Positions 5,880-13,546 are shown, counted from the stretch's first letter. The stretch: DNA of 13,937 bases from Rhizobiaceae bacterium (GCA_016793565.1 JAEUMA010000587.1:1-13937), one strand, 5' to 3'. Notes: a model not told the origin generated them from the sequence alone. Program-made: numbers and translations.

Positions 5880-7376
5880 TTACCACCACTTCGTCGGCGA
5901 GAACCGGCCGGCCGCCTGTTCGATCACCGCTGCCGTCTGGAAGAGCGTCTCCTCGTCGAACGGGCGGCCGATCAGCTGGAGGCCGAGCGGAAGGTTGCGG
6001 CCGTCCACCCCGGCCGGCACGGCAATGCCCGGCAGGCCGGCCATGTTGACCGTCACCGTGAAGACGTCGTTGAGGTACATCTTGACCGGGTCGGCGGCCA
6101 TGTCCTGGTCGGCCACGCCGAAAGCGGCCGACGGCGTCGCCGGCGTCAGGATGACGTCGATGCCGTCGGCGAAGACTTTCTCGAAGTCGCGCTTGATCAG
6201 CGTGCGCACCTGCTGCGCTTTGAGATAGTATGCGTCGTAGTAGCCTGCCGACAGCACATAGGTGCCGATCATGATGCGGCGCTTGACCTCGCGGCCGAAG
6301 CCGGCGGCGCGCGTCTTCTCGTACATGTCGATGATATCGCGGCCGGGTTCGCGCAGGCCGTAACGCACGCCGTCGTAGCGGGCCAGGTTCGAGGACGCCT
6401 CGGCCGGCGCGACGATGTAGTAGGCCGGCAGCGCATATTTGGTATGCGGCAGCGAGATGTCGACGATTTCGGCGCCTGCCTCCTTCAGCCAGGCGATGCC
6501 CTTCTGCCATAGCGCTTCGATTTCGGACGGCATTCCGTCGACGCGGTATTCGCGCGGGATGCCCACCTTCATGCCGCGCACGGAGCGGCCGATCGCCGCC
6601 TCGTAGTCAGGCACCGGCCGGTCTACCGAAGTCGTGTCCTTGGCGTCGACCGAGGCCATGGAGCGCAGCATGATCGCCGCGTCGCGCACGTCGCGGGCGA
6701 TCGGCCCCGCCTGGTCGAGCGACGAAGCGAAGGCGACAATGCCCCAGCGCGAGCAGCGGCCGTAGGTCGGCTTGATGCCGACGGTGCCCGTGAACGCCGC
6801 CGGCTGGCGAATGGAGCCGCCCGTGTCGGTCGCAGTCGCGCCGGCGCAGAGATGGGCCGCCACCGCGGCAGCCGAGCCGCCGGAGGAACCGCCCGGCACC
6901 AGCTGCATGTTGTCCAACCCACCCTGCCCGTTTGCCCGCCGCCACGGATTGACCACCGGCCCGTAGTAGGATGTCTCGTTGGACGAGCCCATGGCGAACT
7001 CGTCCATGTTGAGCTTGCCGAGCATGACCGCGCCGTCGGCGAACAGGTTCCCCGTGACCGTGGATTCGTAGCGCGGCTCGAAGCCGTCCAGTACATGGCT
7101 GCAGGCCTGGGTGTGAACGCCTTCGGTGGCGAACAGGTCCTTGATACCTAGCGGCACGCCCTCCAGCGCCCCGCCCTCACCCTTGGCGAGCCTGGCGTCG
7201 GAGGCCGCTGCCATTGCGCGTGCGCGCTCATGGGTCACGACGACATAAGCGTTGAACTGCGGATTGGCGCGGTCGATCGCCTGCAGATAGGCGTCGGTGA
7301 GTTCGCCGGCGCTGATATCGCGGGCGCGCAGCCTGGCGCGCGCCTCGGCAATAGTGAGTTCGGTCAGTTCGCTCAT
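5880..7376 (-). CDS. gatA: Asp-tRNA(Asn)/Glu-tRNA(Gln) amidotransferase subunit A
   Basis: A 498-residue amidase-signature enzyme. It is the glutaminase subunit of GatCAB, which converts mischarged Glu-tRNA(Gln) and Asp-tRNA(Asn) in bacteria lacking GlnRS or AsnRS. The catalytic triad is visible: Lys79 in GVPLGIKDLF, the cis-Ser at 164 in PGGSSGGSAAAVAA, and nucleophile Ser188 in TDTGGSIRQPA; the 24-residue spacing between the two serines matches characterised amidases. KLNMDEFAMGSSNE at 121-134 is diagnostic for GatA. The start ATG at 7376 lies 11 bases after the stop of the acetyltransferase gene, with only a weak ribosome-binding site (GAGACG), so coupling to upstream translation is likely. 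gatB is not in the window; in many rhizobia it lies elsewhere. Confidence 0.98.
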   Translation of the reverse strand: MSELTELTIAEARARLRARDISAGELTDAYLQAIDRANPQFNAYVVVTHERARAMAAASDARLAKGEGGALEGVPLGIKDLFATEGVHTQACSHVLDGFEPRYESTVTGNLFADGAVMLGKLNMDEFAMGSSNETSYYGPVVNPWRRANGQGGLDNMQLVPGGSSGGSAAAVAAHLCAGATATDTGGSIRQPAAFTGTVGIKPTYGRCSRWGIVAFASSLDQAGPIARDVRDAAIMLRSMASVDAKDTTSVDRPVPDYEAAIGRSVRGMKVGIPREYRVDGMPSEIEALWQKGIAWLKEAGAEIVDISLPHTKYALPAYYIVAPAEASSNLARYDGVRYGLREPGRDIIDMYEKTRAAGFGREVKRRIMIGTYVLSAGYYDAYYLKAQQVRTLIKRDFEKVFADGIDVILTPATPSAAFGVADQDMAADPVKMYLNDVFTVTVNMAGLPGIAVPAGVDGRNLPLGLQLIGRPFDEETLFQTAAVIEQAAGRFSPTKWW

Positions 7377-7387
7377 CGTCGTCTCGT

Positions 7388-7864
7388 TCAGGCGGCGGCG
7401 CTGACGCCGGCCAGGGGTTTCTCGTAGAAGACCGACCATGTCGAGTCGGGATAGTCGAGCACGGGGCCGCACCGCACGAAGCCGGCTCCCTCGTAGAGCG
7501 CCCAGGCGGCGGGGTGGCGGTCGCCGGTTTCTAGAACCAGTCGGGAAATGCCCTCCGCCCGCGCCAGCGCTTCGACGCAGCGCACGATCTCGGCGCCGAT
7601 CTTTTTCCCCCGGTGGGACGGGCGCGTATACATGCGCTTGACCTCGCCGATACCGCCTTCGTGCCGGCGCAGCGCCCCGCAGGCGACAGCCACGCCCTCG
7701 TCGCGTGCGATGAAGACCGTGGTCTCCGGGCCCGCCATCTGCTCGACCGTCATGTGAAAGCAGAATTCGGGCGGCGTAAGCTCGAGCAAAGCCTCGTTCA
7801 GTTCCGCGACCAGGACGCGGACCTCGTCCTGAAGCGGGCTCTCCGCAGCGATGACGATGCCCAT
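7388..7864 (-). CDS. GNAT-family N-acetyltransferase between gatC and gatA
   Basis: A 158-residue GNAT acetyltransferase that uses acetyl-CoA; the substrate is unknown. Core motif A is VKRMYTRPSHRGKKIGAEIV (about 75-94). The pyrophosphate loop reads Arg85-Gly-Lys-Lys-Ile-Gly90, with Lys in place of the usual second Gly. Motif B follows as LVLETGDRHPAAWALYEGAGF. It starts 2 bases after the gatC stop (TAG-GC-ATG) and stops 11 bases before gatA, so it sits inside the gatCA transcription unit and is probably translated by coupling. The closest general type is PhnO/YwnH-like single-domain GNATs. Whether it modifies the amidotransferase, a tRNA-related substrate or something unrelated cannot be judged from sequence. 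Confidence 0.9.
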   Translation of the reverse strand: MGIVIAAESPLQDEVRVLVAELNEALLELTPPEFCFHMTVEQMAGPETTVFIARDEGVAVACGALRRHEGGIGEVKRMYTRPSHRGKKIGAEIVRCVEALARAEGISRLVLETGDRHPAAWALYEGAGFVRCGPVLDYPDSTWSVFYEKPLAGVSAAA

Positions 7865-7866
7865 GC

Positions 7867-8154
7867 CTATTCCACCACCTTGGGCACGAGAAAGAAGTTC
7901 TCGGCGGTGGAGGGCGCATTGGCGACCACGTCCGCCGCCTTGTCGCCATCCGTCACGACATCCTGGCGCTTCTTCATCGACATCGGGGTCACGGAGGTCA
8001 TCGGCTCGACGCCCGCCACGTCCACCTCGTTCAGTTGCTCCACGAAACCAAGAATTCCGTTGAGTTCGCCGGTCATGCGCTCGGCCTCCTCTTCGGTGAC
8101 GGCGATGCGGGCAAGGCGCGCCACGCGCTTGACGGTCGCGATGTCGACGGACAT
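7867..8154 (-). CDS. gatC: Asp-tRNA(Asn)/Glu-tRNA(Gln) amidotransferase subunit C
   Basis: A 95-residue GatC, the small subunit that wraps GatA and stabilises the GatA-GatB complex. Family signatures: VKRVARLARIAVTEEEAERM at 8-27, LNGILGFVEQLNEVDVAGVEPM at about 31-52, and the C-terminal STAENFFLVPKVVE. Length is typical. The ATG at 8154 is preceded immediately by AGGAA. A good promoter candidate lies about 36-64 bases upstream, so gatC is the likely first gene of the gatC-GNAT-gatA unit. Confidence 0.97.
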   Translation of the reverse strand: MSVDIATVKRVARLARIAVTEEEAERMTGELNGILGFVEQLNEVDVAGVEPMTSVTPMSMKKRQDVVTDGDKAADVVANAPSTAENFFLVPKVVE

Positions 8155-8189
8155 TTCCTGAACTCCGGGCAGACCCAGCTATCGACCGC

Positions 8190-8218
8190 GCTATAGCGGT
8201 GGCGCGAGCCCCGCGCAA
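8190..8218 (-). promoter_or_regulatory. Candidate promoter of the gatC operon
   Basis: Read on the minus strand: TTGCGC (8218-8213), 17 bases, TATAGC (8195-8190). The predicted start is near 8183, giving a leader of about 28 bases to the gatC ATG. The -10 box sits in a dyad, ACCGC-gctata-GCGGT (8185-8200). The same TTGC...17...TATAGC layout recurs in front of pyrB. Confidence 0.4.
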
Positions 8219-8261
8219 CCACGCCGATCCGCACGCCTCTCCTACGGAGACGGACGCGCGG

Positions 8262-8555
8262 TCAGATTCCCGATCCGTCGAGCTGCTCGACGTCGTCGCC
8301 TTCCCACGGCGAGGGCATGGCGCCGGCGGTCGGCATCGGCATCCAGCATTTCAGTTCGGGCTCGGCGTAAAGCACGACATGGCCGGGATACGAATCGGCC
8401 GCGCGCCAGCCCTCGTCGCCGAACTGGTCGGGCCGCGCCCAATAGGCCATGTCGACCTCGGCCGGCCCTTGCTCGGACGGCCTTATCGTGACGAGAACGC
8501 GGCTGCCGTCCCGCGGGGCGCTCGCCATGTGACGCCAGTTGGTGGTCTCGTCCAT
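8262..8555 (-). CDS. Small DUF551-like protein of unknown function
   Basis: A 97-residue soluble protein. The N-terminal block NWRHMASAPRDGSRVLVTIR, a central DMAYWARPDQFGDEGWRAAD and a C-terminal KCWMPMP resemble the layout of DUF551-type proteins (Trp ... Pro-x-Asp-Gly-x-x-Val-Leu-Val ... Trp-Met-Pro-x-Pro). These are common in phages and in alphaproteobacteria and have no assigned role. The ATG at 8555 has a perfect AGGAGG 7 bases upstream; an in-frame ATG at 8612 lacks one. It follows the dehydratase gene by 63 bp and precedes gatC by 107 bp, all on the minus strand. The family call is by resemblance only. Confidence 0.75.
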   Translation of the reverse strand: MDETTNWRHMASAPRDGSRVLVTIRPSEQGPAEVDMAYWARPDQFGDEGWRAADSYPGHVVLYAEPELKCWMPMPTAGAMPSPWEGDDVEQLDGSGI

Positions 8556-8618
8556 ACCGTGTCCTCCTATGCTTTCGAACCTAGATCGGAAACCGACGCC
8601 AAGGCCCGACATCGGCCG

Positions 8619-9584
8619 TCAGCCTGCCAGAAAGCCCGCCAGCGCTGGCAGGTCGACATTGCCTCCGCTGAGCACGATGCCGACGCGCAGGCCTGCGCAG
8701 TCCAGCTTGGCGTGCAGCACAGCGGCGGCGGCCAGGCAGCCGGTCGGTTCGACGACGATCTTCATGCGCTCCACGAAGAACTTCATGGTGTCGACAAGTT
8801 CTTCGTCCGACACCGTCACGACGTTTTCCACACGCTCCCGCAGAATCGGGAAATTGCAGCGCCCGACCGCCGGCGTCAGTGCGCCGTCGGCAATCGACTT
8901 CGGCACCGCGATGCGGACGATCTCGCCCTTCTGCAAGGATTGCTGCCCGTCATTGCCCACCGCCGGCTCCACGCCGAACACGCGGCAGCCGGGTGACAGC
9001 GCTCCAGCGGCCAGAGCCGAACCCGCCAGCAGCCCGCCGCCGCCGAGCGGCACGACCAGCATGTCCAGCGCGCCGACGTCCTCCACCATTTCCGCGACGG
9101 CGGTGCCTTGCCCCGCGATCACGTCCGGATGGTCGTAAGGCGGGATGATCGCCGCGCCTCTCTCCGCCGCGACGCGCCCGGCGATCTCTTCCCGGTCTTC
9201 GTTGTAGCGATCGTAGAAGATGATCTCGGCGCCATAACCCTTTGTTGCAGAGAGCTTAATCGCGGGTGCGTCGCTAGGCATTACGATAGTGGCGGCTACA
9301 TCAAGAAGTCGCGCCGCATAGGCGATCGCCTGTGCATGGTTACCCGAAGAATAGGAGACTACGCCCCGCTTTCGCGCATCGGCGTCGAGCGCGCCGATGG
9401 CGTTGCATGCGCCGCGGAACTTGAAAGCGCCGGCCCGCTGCAGGTTCTCGGCCTTGAAGAAAAGCGTGGCGCCGACCCGCGCATCGGCGGTCCGGGACGA
9501 CAGAACGGGGGTGCGGTGCGCCAGTCCGGCGATGCGGCCGCGCGCCGTCTCGACATCGGCGTAGGTGGGAATACGCAGGCTCAC
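8619..9584 (-). CDS. PLP-dependent threonine/serine or 3-hydroxyaspartate dehydratase
   Basis: A 321-residue fold-type II PLP enzyme of the threonine dehydratase/serine racemase group. Lys55 in AGAFKFRGA is the Schiff-base lysine. SSGNHAQA at 79-86 is the substrate loop, and a GGGGLLAG phosphate loop is near 179-186. The short length and absence of a C-terminal ACT domain exclude the allosteric biosynthetic IlvA. The C-terminal stretch (PKSIADGALTP, FFVERMKIVVEPTGCLAAA) reads much like eukaryotic serine racemase and yeast 3-hydroxyaspartate dehydratase, so a threo-3-hydroxyaspartate ammonia-lyase is a real alternative to catabolic threonine dehydratase. The GTG start at 9584 has GGAG 6 bases upstream, and that site overlaps the 13-bp gap after the hydrolase stop. 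The two are probably one operon. Confidence 0.9.
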   Translation of the reverse strand: MSLRIPTYADVETARGRIAGLAHRTPVLSSRTADARVGATLFFKAENLQRAGAFKFRGACNAIGALDADARKRGVVSYSSGNHAQAIAYAARLLDVAATIVMPSDAPAIKLSATKGYGAEIIFYDRYNEDREEIAGRVAAERGAAIIPPYDHPDVIAGQGTAVAEMVEDVGALDMLVVPLGGGGLLAGSALAAGALSPGCRVFGVEPAVGNDGQQSLQKGEIVRIAVPKSIADGALTPAVGRCNFPILRERVENVVTVSDEELVDTMKFFVERMKIVVEPTGCLAAAAVLHAKLDCAGLRVGIVLSGGNVDLPALAGFLAG

Positions 9585-9597
9585 GCGAATCTCCGGT

Positions 9598-10305
9598 TCA
9601 GAAATTCACCGATTCGCCCGGCTGCATGACCCGTACCCGCGTTGGCGAGCCTTCGAGGCCGGCGACGAACTTTTCGGCGTTTTGGTCCACCATTGGGAAA
9701 GAGCCGTAGTGGCAAGGGATGACCGTATCGAAGCGAAAAAAACGCCGGCACGCCAGCGCCGCCACCGCGCCGCCCATCGTAAAGCGGTCGCCGATCGGCA
9801 CGAGGCCGATCTTCGGCTCGTGCAGTTCGTTGATGAGCCCCATGTCCGAAAAGATGTCGGTATCGCCCATATGGTAGAGCGTCGGATCATTCGGAAAATG
9901 AAGGACGAGCCCGAGCGGGTTGCCCAGATAGGTGTTACTGCCACCCTCGCCTCCATAGGAGGACGAGTGCAGCGCCTGCACGAAGGTTGTGGTGAAGCCG
10001 ACGCAGTCCACGGTGCCGCCGGTGTTGCCCGGACTGATCCTGTCGCCGTCGGCGCCCTGCCCGACCAGGAACATGCAGATCTCGAAATTGGCGACGAGAA
10101 GCGCGCCCGTCTTCTTGAGAATCGCAGCGGCGTCGCCGACGTGATCGTTGTGACCGTGCGTGATCAGAAGGTGGGTCAGTCCCTCGGCGGCCTGCTCCCA
10201 GCCAGAACTCCATGACGGATTGCCCGTGAAGAACGGGTCTATCAGGATTCGGGCGTCGCCGCTTTCGACCCTGAATGTGGAATGGCCGTACCAGGTCAGC
10301 TTCAT
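9598..10305 (-). CDS. UPF0173 metal-dependent hydrolase (metallo-beta-lactamase fold)
   Basis: A 235-residue MBL-fold hydrolase of the UPF0173 family (YtkL type); the substrate is unknown. Metal-ligand motifs are visible: WYGHSTF at 5-11, the His-x-His-x-Asp-His box as TH50GH52ND54H55 at 49-55, His113, Asp148 in YHMGDTDIFSD, and PCHYGSFP towards the C-terminus. Length is typical. The ATG at 10305 follows an AGGATAGGG purine stretch. It is the first gene of a minus-strand run that includes the dehydratase, and it is divergent from ruvX, with 71 bp between the two starts. Confidence 0.93.
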   Translation of the reverse strand: MKLTWYGHSTFRVESGDARILIDPFFTGNPSWSSGWEQAAEGLTHLLITHGHNDHVGDAAAILKKTGALLVANFEICMFLVGQGADGDRISPGNTGGTVDCVGFTTTFVQALHSSSYGGEGGSNTYLGNPLGLVLHFPNDPTLYHMGDTDIFSDMGLINELHEPKIGLVPIGDRFTMGGAVAALACRRFFRFDTVIPCHYGSFPMVDQNAEKFVAGLEGSPTRVRVMQPGESVNF

Positions 10306-10336
10306 AACGCCCTATCCTCGATTTCCGCTGCGCCGG

Positions 10337-10366
10337 AAGATAGAACGGCTAACACCGGACAGACAA
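10337..10366 (-). promoter_or_regulatory. Candidate promoter of the hydrolase-dehydratase unit
   Basis: On the minus strand: TTGTCT (10366-10361), 18 bases, TATCTT (10342-10337). The predicted start is near 10330, about 25 bases before the ATG at 10305, which leaves room for the ribosome-binding site. The match is only moderate. Confidence 0.3.
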
Positions 10367-10376
10367 GGAAGCGCAC

Positions 10377-10850
10377 GTGAACCTGATCGCGATCGAGGAA
10401 CTGCCGGCGCGGCTAACCGCAGGCAGATGCCTCGCCGGGCTCGACCTCGGCGACAAGACGATCGGTGTCGCGGTGTCGGACGCCCGGCTGAGCTTCGCTC
10501 ATCCGCGGCCGGTGATCATGCGCCGCAAATTCTCGCTCGACGCGGAAGCGCTGATGACCCTGCTGACGAAGGAGAACGCCGGCGCGATCGTGCTCGGCCT
10601 GCCCGTAAACATGGACGGCAGCGAAGGCCCCCGCGCGCAGGCCTCGCGCGCCTTCGTGCGAAACATGGCGCGCTTCAGCGCCCTGCCGTTCGCCCTGTGG
10701 GACGAGCGCCTGTCGACCGTAGCAGCCGAACGGGCGTTGCTCGAAATGGACGTCTCGCGCAGGAAACGCGAGACGCGAATCGATTCGGCCGCCGCGGCCT
10801 TCATCCTGCAGGGCGTTCTCGACCGGCTTCAGGCGCTCGGGCGGGAATGA
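10377..10850 (+). CDS. ruvX: RuvX/YqgF family nuclease (pre-16S rRNA 5' processing)
   Basis: A 157-residue RNase H-like protein of the YqgF/RuvX family. It is annotated as a putative Holliday junction resolvase; in E. coli it is the nuclease that matures the 5' end of 16S rRNA. The acidic catalytic residues are visible: Asp23 in GLDLGDKTIGVAVSD, Glu110 in WDERLSTVAAER and Asp136 in RIDSAAAAFILQ. IVLGLPVNMDGSEG at 71-84 is another family block. The start is GTG at 10377 with AAGGAA 6 bases upstream. Its 3' end overlaps the convergent small membrane-protein gene by 22 bp. Confidence 0.95.
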   Translation: MNLIAIEELPARLTAGRCLAGLDLGDKTIGVAVSDARLSFAHPRPVIMRRKFSLDAEALMTLLTKENAGAIVLGLPVNMDGSEGPRAQASRAFVRNMARFSALPFALWDERLSTVAAERALLEMDVSRRKRETRIDSAAAAFILQGVLDRLQALGRE

Positions 10851-11140
10851 GGCGCGGCCAAGCGGGCGCGGGTCTCGCGCGTCCATGCCAGAATTGTCGC
10901 CCGCCGGCGGAATGCGTAGATCACCACGATGATCAGCGTATCGAACAGACAGGCCTTGGCGACCAGGCCGGGAATGATAGCGGGGTCGATGCCGAGCATC
11001 TGGCCGTAGAGGTCGAACACGAGGTCGTGCATCTGCCGGGTCAGAATCATGTAGCCGAAGTTGATGTCGTTCAGCGACAGAAAGAACCAGCCCCAGAACA
11101 GAGCGAGCGGCAGCGCCCACAGGGCGACGATGTAGCGCAT
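10829..11140 (-). CDS. Small two-helix membrane protein (DUF6105-like)
   Basis: A 103-residue protein with an N-terminal hydrophobic helix (about 2-22), a polar middle (INFGYMILTRQMHDLVFDLYGQMLGI), a second helix (about 57-78) and a basic tail. I recognise it as a rhizobial conserved family, probably DUF6105; function unknown. The ATG overlaps the stop of the upstream gene as TGATG, so its translation is probably coupled to it. The tail overlaps the 3' end of ruvX on the other strand. Confidence 0.78.
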   Translation of the reverse strand: MRYIVALWALPLALFWGWFFLSLNDINFGYMILTRQMHDLVFDLYGQMLGIDPAIIPGLVAKACLFDTLIIVVIYAFRRRATILAWTRETRARLAAPHSRPSA

Positions 11141-11661
11141 CAGCCGAACTCCTCGGTTCTCGCGAGATTCGGGGATCGCGCCCCGGTGATGGAGGCCATG
11201 CGCACCGCCATTCTAACCTCCTCGCTGCCCGCCCGCTCTTGCGCGGGCCGCACGGGGATGGCGATGGCGAGATAGGAAGCCAGCAGCCCCAGGAGATAGA
11301 GCGCCAGCGGGCCGAAATGGCCCCGGACCGGCATCACCAGGCCGACAAGCATGCCCAGGACCAGCAGCCCCGCCCCCGAGGCGAAGGCCAGGCTCACCAC
11401 GCCGTCCTCGAGCAGGCCGCGCTGCGCGAAGGCGACCGACAGCAGCGCCCACACGAATAGCAGCGCCGTGCTTGCCACCGTCCAGGCGGCAACAGCCGAC
11501 AGAAGCGGGTTCAGTTCACCCATGGATGGCTGCACCGTCGCGCCCAGCATTTCGAACGCCGCCAGCGGTCCGCGCGCGGGGTCGAGCGCGACGACCGCCG
11601 CCAGCAGCACGAAGAGAACCGCCCAGTGGCAGATGATGATCCAGGCCAGCAGAGGCCGCAT
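11140..11661 (-). CDS. Four-helix membrane protein (possibly DUF6163)
   Basis: A 173-residue protein with four clear hydrophobic helices (about 4-27, 55-77, 87-112 and 113-137) and a polar, Arg-rich C-terminal tail. It may be the rhizobial DUF6163 family, but I am not sure of the number; function unknown. The ATG at 11661 is chosen over the in-frame ATG at 11727 because AAGGA lies 8 bases before it and the helix then starts at once. The longer form would add 22 polar residues without a clear ribosome-binding site. It overlaps the downstream small gene by one base (TGATG), and the two probably work or are made together. Confidence 0.72.
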   Translation of the reverse strand: MRPLLAWIIICHWAVLFVLLAAVVALDPARGPLAAFEMLGATVQPSMGELNPLLSAVAAWTVASTALLFVWALLSVAFAQRGLLEDGVVSLAFASGAGLLVLGMLVGLVMPVRGHFGPLALYLLGLLASYLAIAIPVRPAQERAGSEEVRMAVRMASITGARSPNLARTEEFG

Positions 11662-11768
11662 CGCCTTTATCCTTGCCGATTGGTTAACACCTTGCGGCGC
11701 GGACCCGTCCACGGCAACGGAAACCATTTGTTAAGGTTAACGGTAGGTTTCCATGGATCGTCGGATCC

Positions 11769-11785
11769 GCGCGGAATGGCCGCGC
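11769..11785 (-). terminator. G+C-rich stem-loop after the AidB-like gene
   Basis: GCGCGG-ccatt-CCGCGC on the minus strand, 4 bases after the stop codon of the acyl-CoA dehydrogenase gene. The six-bp stem is strong but no T-run follows, so it may only weaken read-through or protect the 3' end. Confidence 0.3.
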
Positions 11786-11789
11786 CGGC

Positions 11790-13418
11790 TCAGCCGATCG
11801 GCGGATAGAGCGTGTCGATGATCAGGCGCGCGTCGTGCCGGGCATCCAGCATGCCGTAGGTCGTGCGCCATTGCCCGGCCAGCCGCGTCTCGATGAAGGC
11901 GTCGGCGATTCTCCCCGCGCCGATGCGGCGCAGTTCGGCCGCCGCCGCCGACAGAGCGAGTTGTTCGGTGAGGATGCGCGACGCTCCCTCGTCCGACGTC
12001 GCTACCTGCATCGCCGCGCGGAGCACGCCGGCGGTGCTGCCGCCGCTGGAGCCGAGGTCGTGCTCCATGCCGGCCAGCACCTCGTCGAACAGCGCCGGCG
12101 CACGGCCCAGCACGCGCATTACGTCCAGCGCCATGACGTTGCCGGAACCCTCCCAGATGGCATTCACCGGCGCCTCGCGGTAATAGCGCGCCAGCGGCCC
12201 CTCCTCCACGTAACCGTTGCCGCCCAGGCACTCCATCGCTTCGTACAGCAGCGCCGGCGCGATCTTGCACACCCAGTACTTCACCACCGGCGTCATCGCG
12301 CGGGCGAAGGAGGCTTCCGCGCGGCTCGAAGGCGCCTCGTCGAAGGAGCGCGACAGGCGGAAAGCCAGTGCCGTTGCCGCTGCGACATCGAGTGCCATGT
12401 CCGCCAGCACGCGCTGCATCAGCGGCTGGTCGATGAGGGGCTTGCCGAAGACGGTGCGGTGGCGCGCATGGTGGACGGCCTCGGCCATGCCCGCGCGCAT
12501 CAGCGCTGCGGACGCAACGGCGCAATCTAGCCGTGTCAGGGTGACCATGTCCATGATGGTGCGCACGCCCTCGCCCGGGTCGCCCACCATCTCGCCCAGC
12601 GCATTGGCGAATTCCACCTCGGCCGATGCGTTCGAGCGGTTGCCGAGCTTGTCCTTCAGTCGCTGGAAGCGGAAGCCGTTGCTCGACCCGTCGCCCAGCA
12701 GCCGCGGCACCAGAAAGCAGGACAGGCCTTCGGTCGCCTGCGCAAGCACCAGGAACGCGTCCGACATGGGCGCCGACATGAACCATTTGTGGCCGCTGAC
12801 CCGGTAAAACCCGCTGCCGGCGCGATCCGCGCGGGTTACGTTGGCGCGTACGTCGGTGCCGCCCTGCTTTTCGGTCATTCCCATGCCGAGCGTCAGTCCC
12901 GCCTTTTCCACCGGCGGCTTCTGAGCCTGGTCGTATTTACGCGTGGTGACGCGCGGCGCCCATTCGCGGAACAGCTTGGGATTGGCCATCAGCGCGGCCA
13001 GCGAAGCGCTGGTCATGGTGACCGGGCATAGGTGGCCGCATTCCAGCTGCGCCGTCAGATAGAAGCGCGCCGCCCTCACCTGATGCCGCTTGCCGGTCTC
13101 GGTCTCGCCGTTCTCCCACACCGAGGAGTGCAGGCCGGAGGCGATCGAGCGGCGCATCAGCGCGTGGTAGGCAGGGTGATACTCGACAAGGTCGACGCGC
13201 CGTCCGTAGCGGTCGTGCGTGCGCAGCCGGGGCAGTTCGGTGTTGGCGAGCTTGGCGGTTTCCTGCGCCTCGACGGACTGCACGAAGCGGCCGAAGGAAT
13301 CCAGGTCGCGGCGCACCGGCTCCGAAAAGCTCTCGGCAAGCTGGATCAGCAGCGGATCGCCGCGCCAGGCATTGCCGCCGGTAAAAGGCGGCGGCTGATT
13401 GGTCACGTCATCGGTCAC
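11790..13418 (-). CDS. aidB: AidB-type acyl-CoA dehydrogenase homologue
   Basis: A 542-residue flavoprotein that follows E. coli AidB (541 residues) almost end to end as I recall it. Shared blocks are LRTHDRYGRRVDLVEYHPAYH near the N-terminus, ARFYLTAQLECGHLCPVTMT, GMGMTEKQGGTDV (TEKQ at 182-185), GHKWFMSAPMSDAFLVLAQ, LKDKLGNRSNASAEVEF, VFGKPLIDQPLMQ, EAMECLGGNGYVEE and YREAPVNAIWEGSGN (Glu423 in the flavin-site segment). AidB is an FAD protein of the adaptive response to alkylation damage that binds DNA; its enzymatic activity is debated. The start is GTG at 13418 with AGGA 7 bases upstream; upstream ATGs at 13478 and 13541 lack ribosome-binding sites, and the chosen length fits AidB. No clear Ada box was seen. 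It is divergent from pyrB. Confidence 0.9.
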   Translation of the reverse strand: MTDDVTNQPPPFTGGNAWRGDPLLIQLAESFSEPVRRDLDSFGRFVQSVEAQETAKLANTELPRLRTHDRYGRRVDLVEYHPAYHALMRRSIASGLHSSVWENGETETGKRHQVRAARFYLTAQLECGHLCPVTMTSASLAALMANPKLFREWAPRVTTRKYDQAQKPPVEKAGLTLGMGMTEKQGGTDVRANVTRADRAGSGFYRVSGHKWFMSAPMSDAFLVLAQATEGLSCFLVPRLLGDGSSNGFRFQRLKDKLGNRSNASAEVEFANALGEMVGDPGEGVRTIMDMVTLTRLDCAVASAALMRAGMAEAVHHARHRTVFGKPLIDQPLMQRVLADMALDVAAATALAFRLSRSFDEAPSSRAEASFARAMTPVVKYWVCKIAPALLYEAMECLGGNGYVEEGPLARYYREAPVNAIWEGSGNVMALDVMRVLGRAPALFDEVLAGMEHDLGSSGGSTAGVLRAAMQVATSDEGASRILTEQLALSAAAAELRRIGAGRIADAFIETRLAGQWRTTYGMLDARHDARLIIDTLYPPIG

Positions 13419-13546
13419 GCGTCGTTCCTGCACCAGGGTCCGGATTGTCGCGATTCCGGCCGCGCCAGCGTGGTGCATATCACATTGCGCGCCAAGGGGG
13501 CGGAAGGAAAATCCGGGGGAGAACAAGGCGCTGCCCGGCATGCCGC

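Noticed and set aside
11684..11741. TTAAC half-sites (11684-11688 and TTAAGGTTAAC at 11731-11741), considered as CtrA boxes
   Set aside because: The full TTAA-N7-TTAAC spacing is not present in either place. Half-sites alone are too common to call.
11737..12786. A 349-residue minus-strand frame and a 231-residue plus-strand frame (11835-12530) inside the AidB-like gene
   Set aside because: Both have the low-complexity Arg/Gly/Ala composition of shadow frames, and the AidB frame matches its family over the full length.
13419..13546. Ada-like box upstream of the AidB homologue (CGCGCAATG on the minus strand) and a GTG-N5-CAC dyad at 13470-13485
   Set aside because: The match to the E. coli Ada site is partial and the dyad is short, so neither supports a named regulator.
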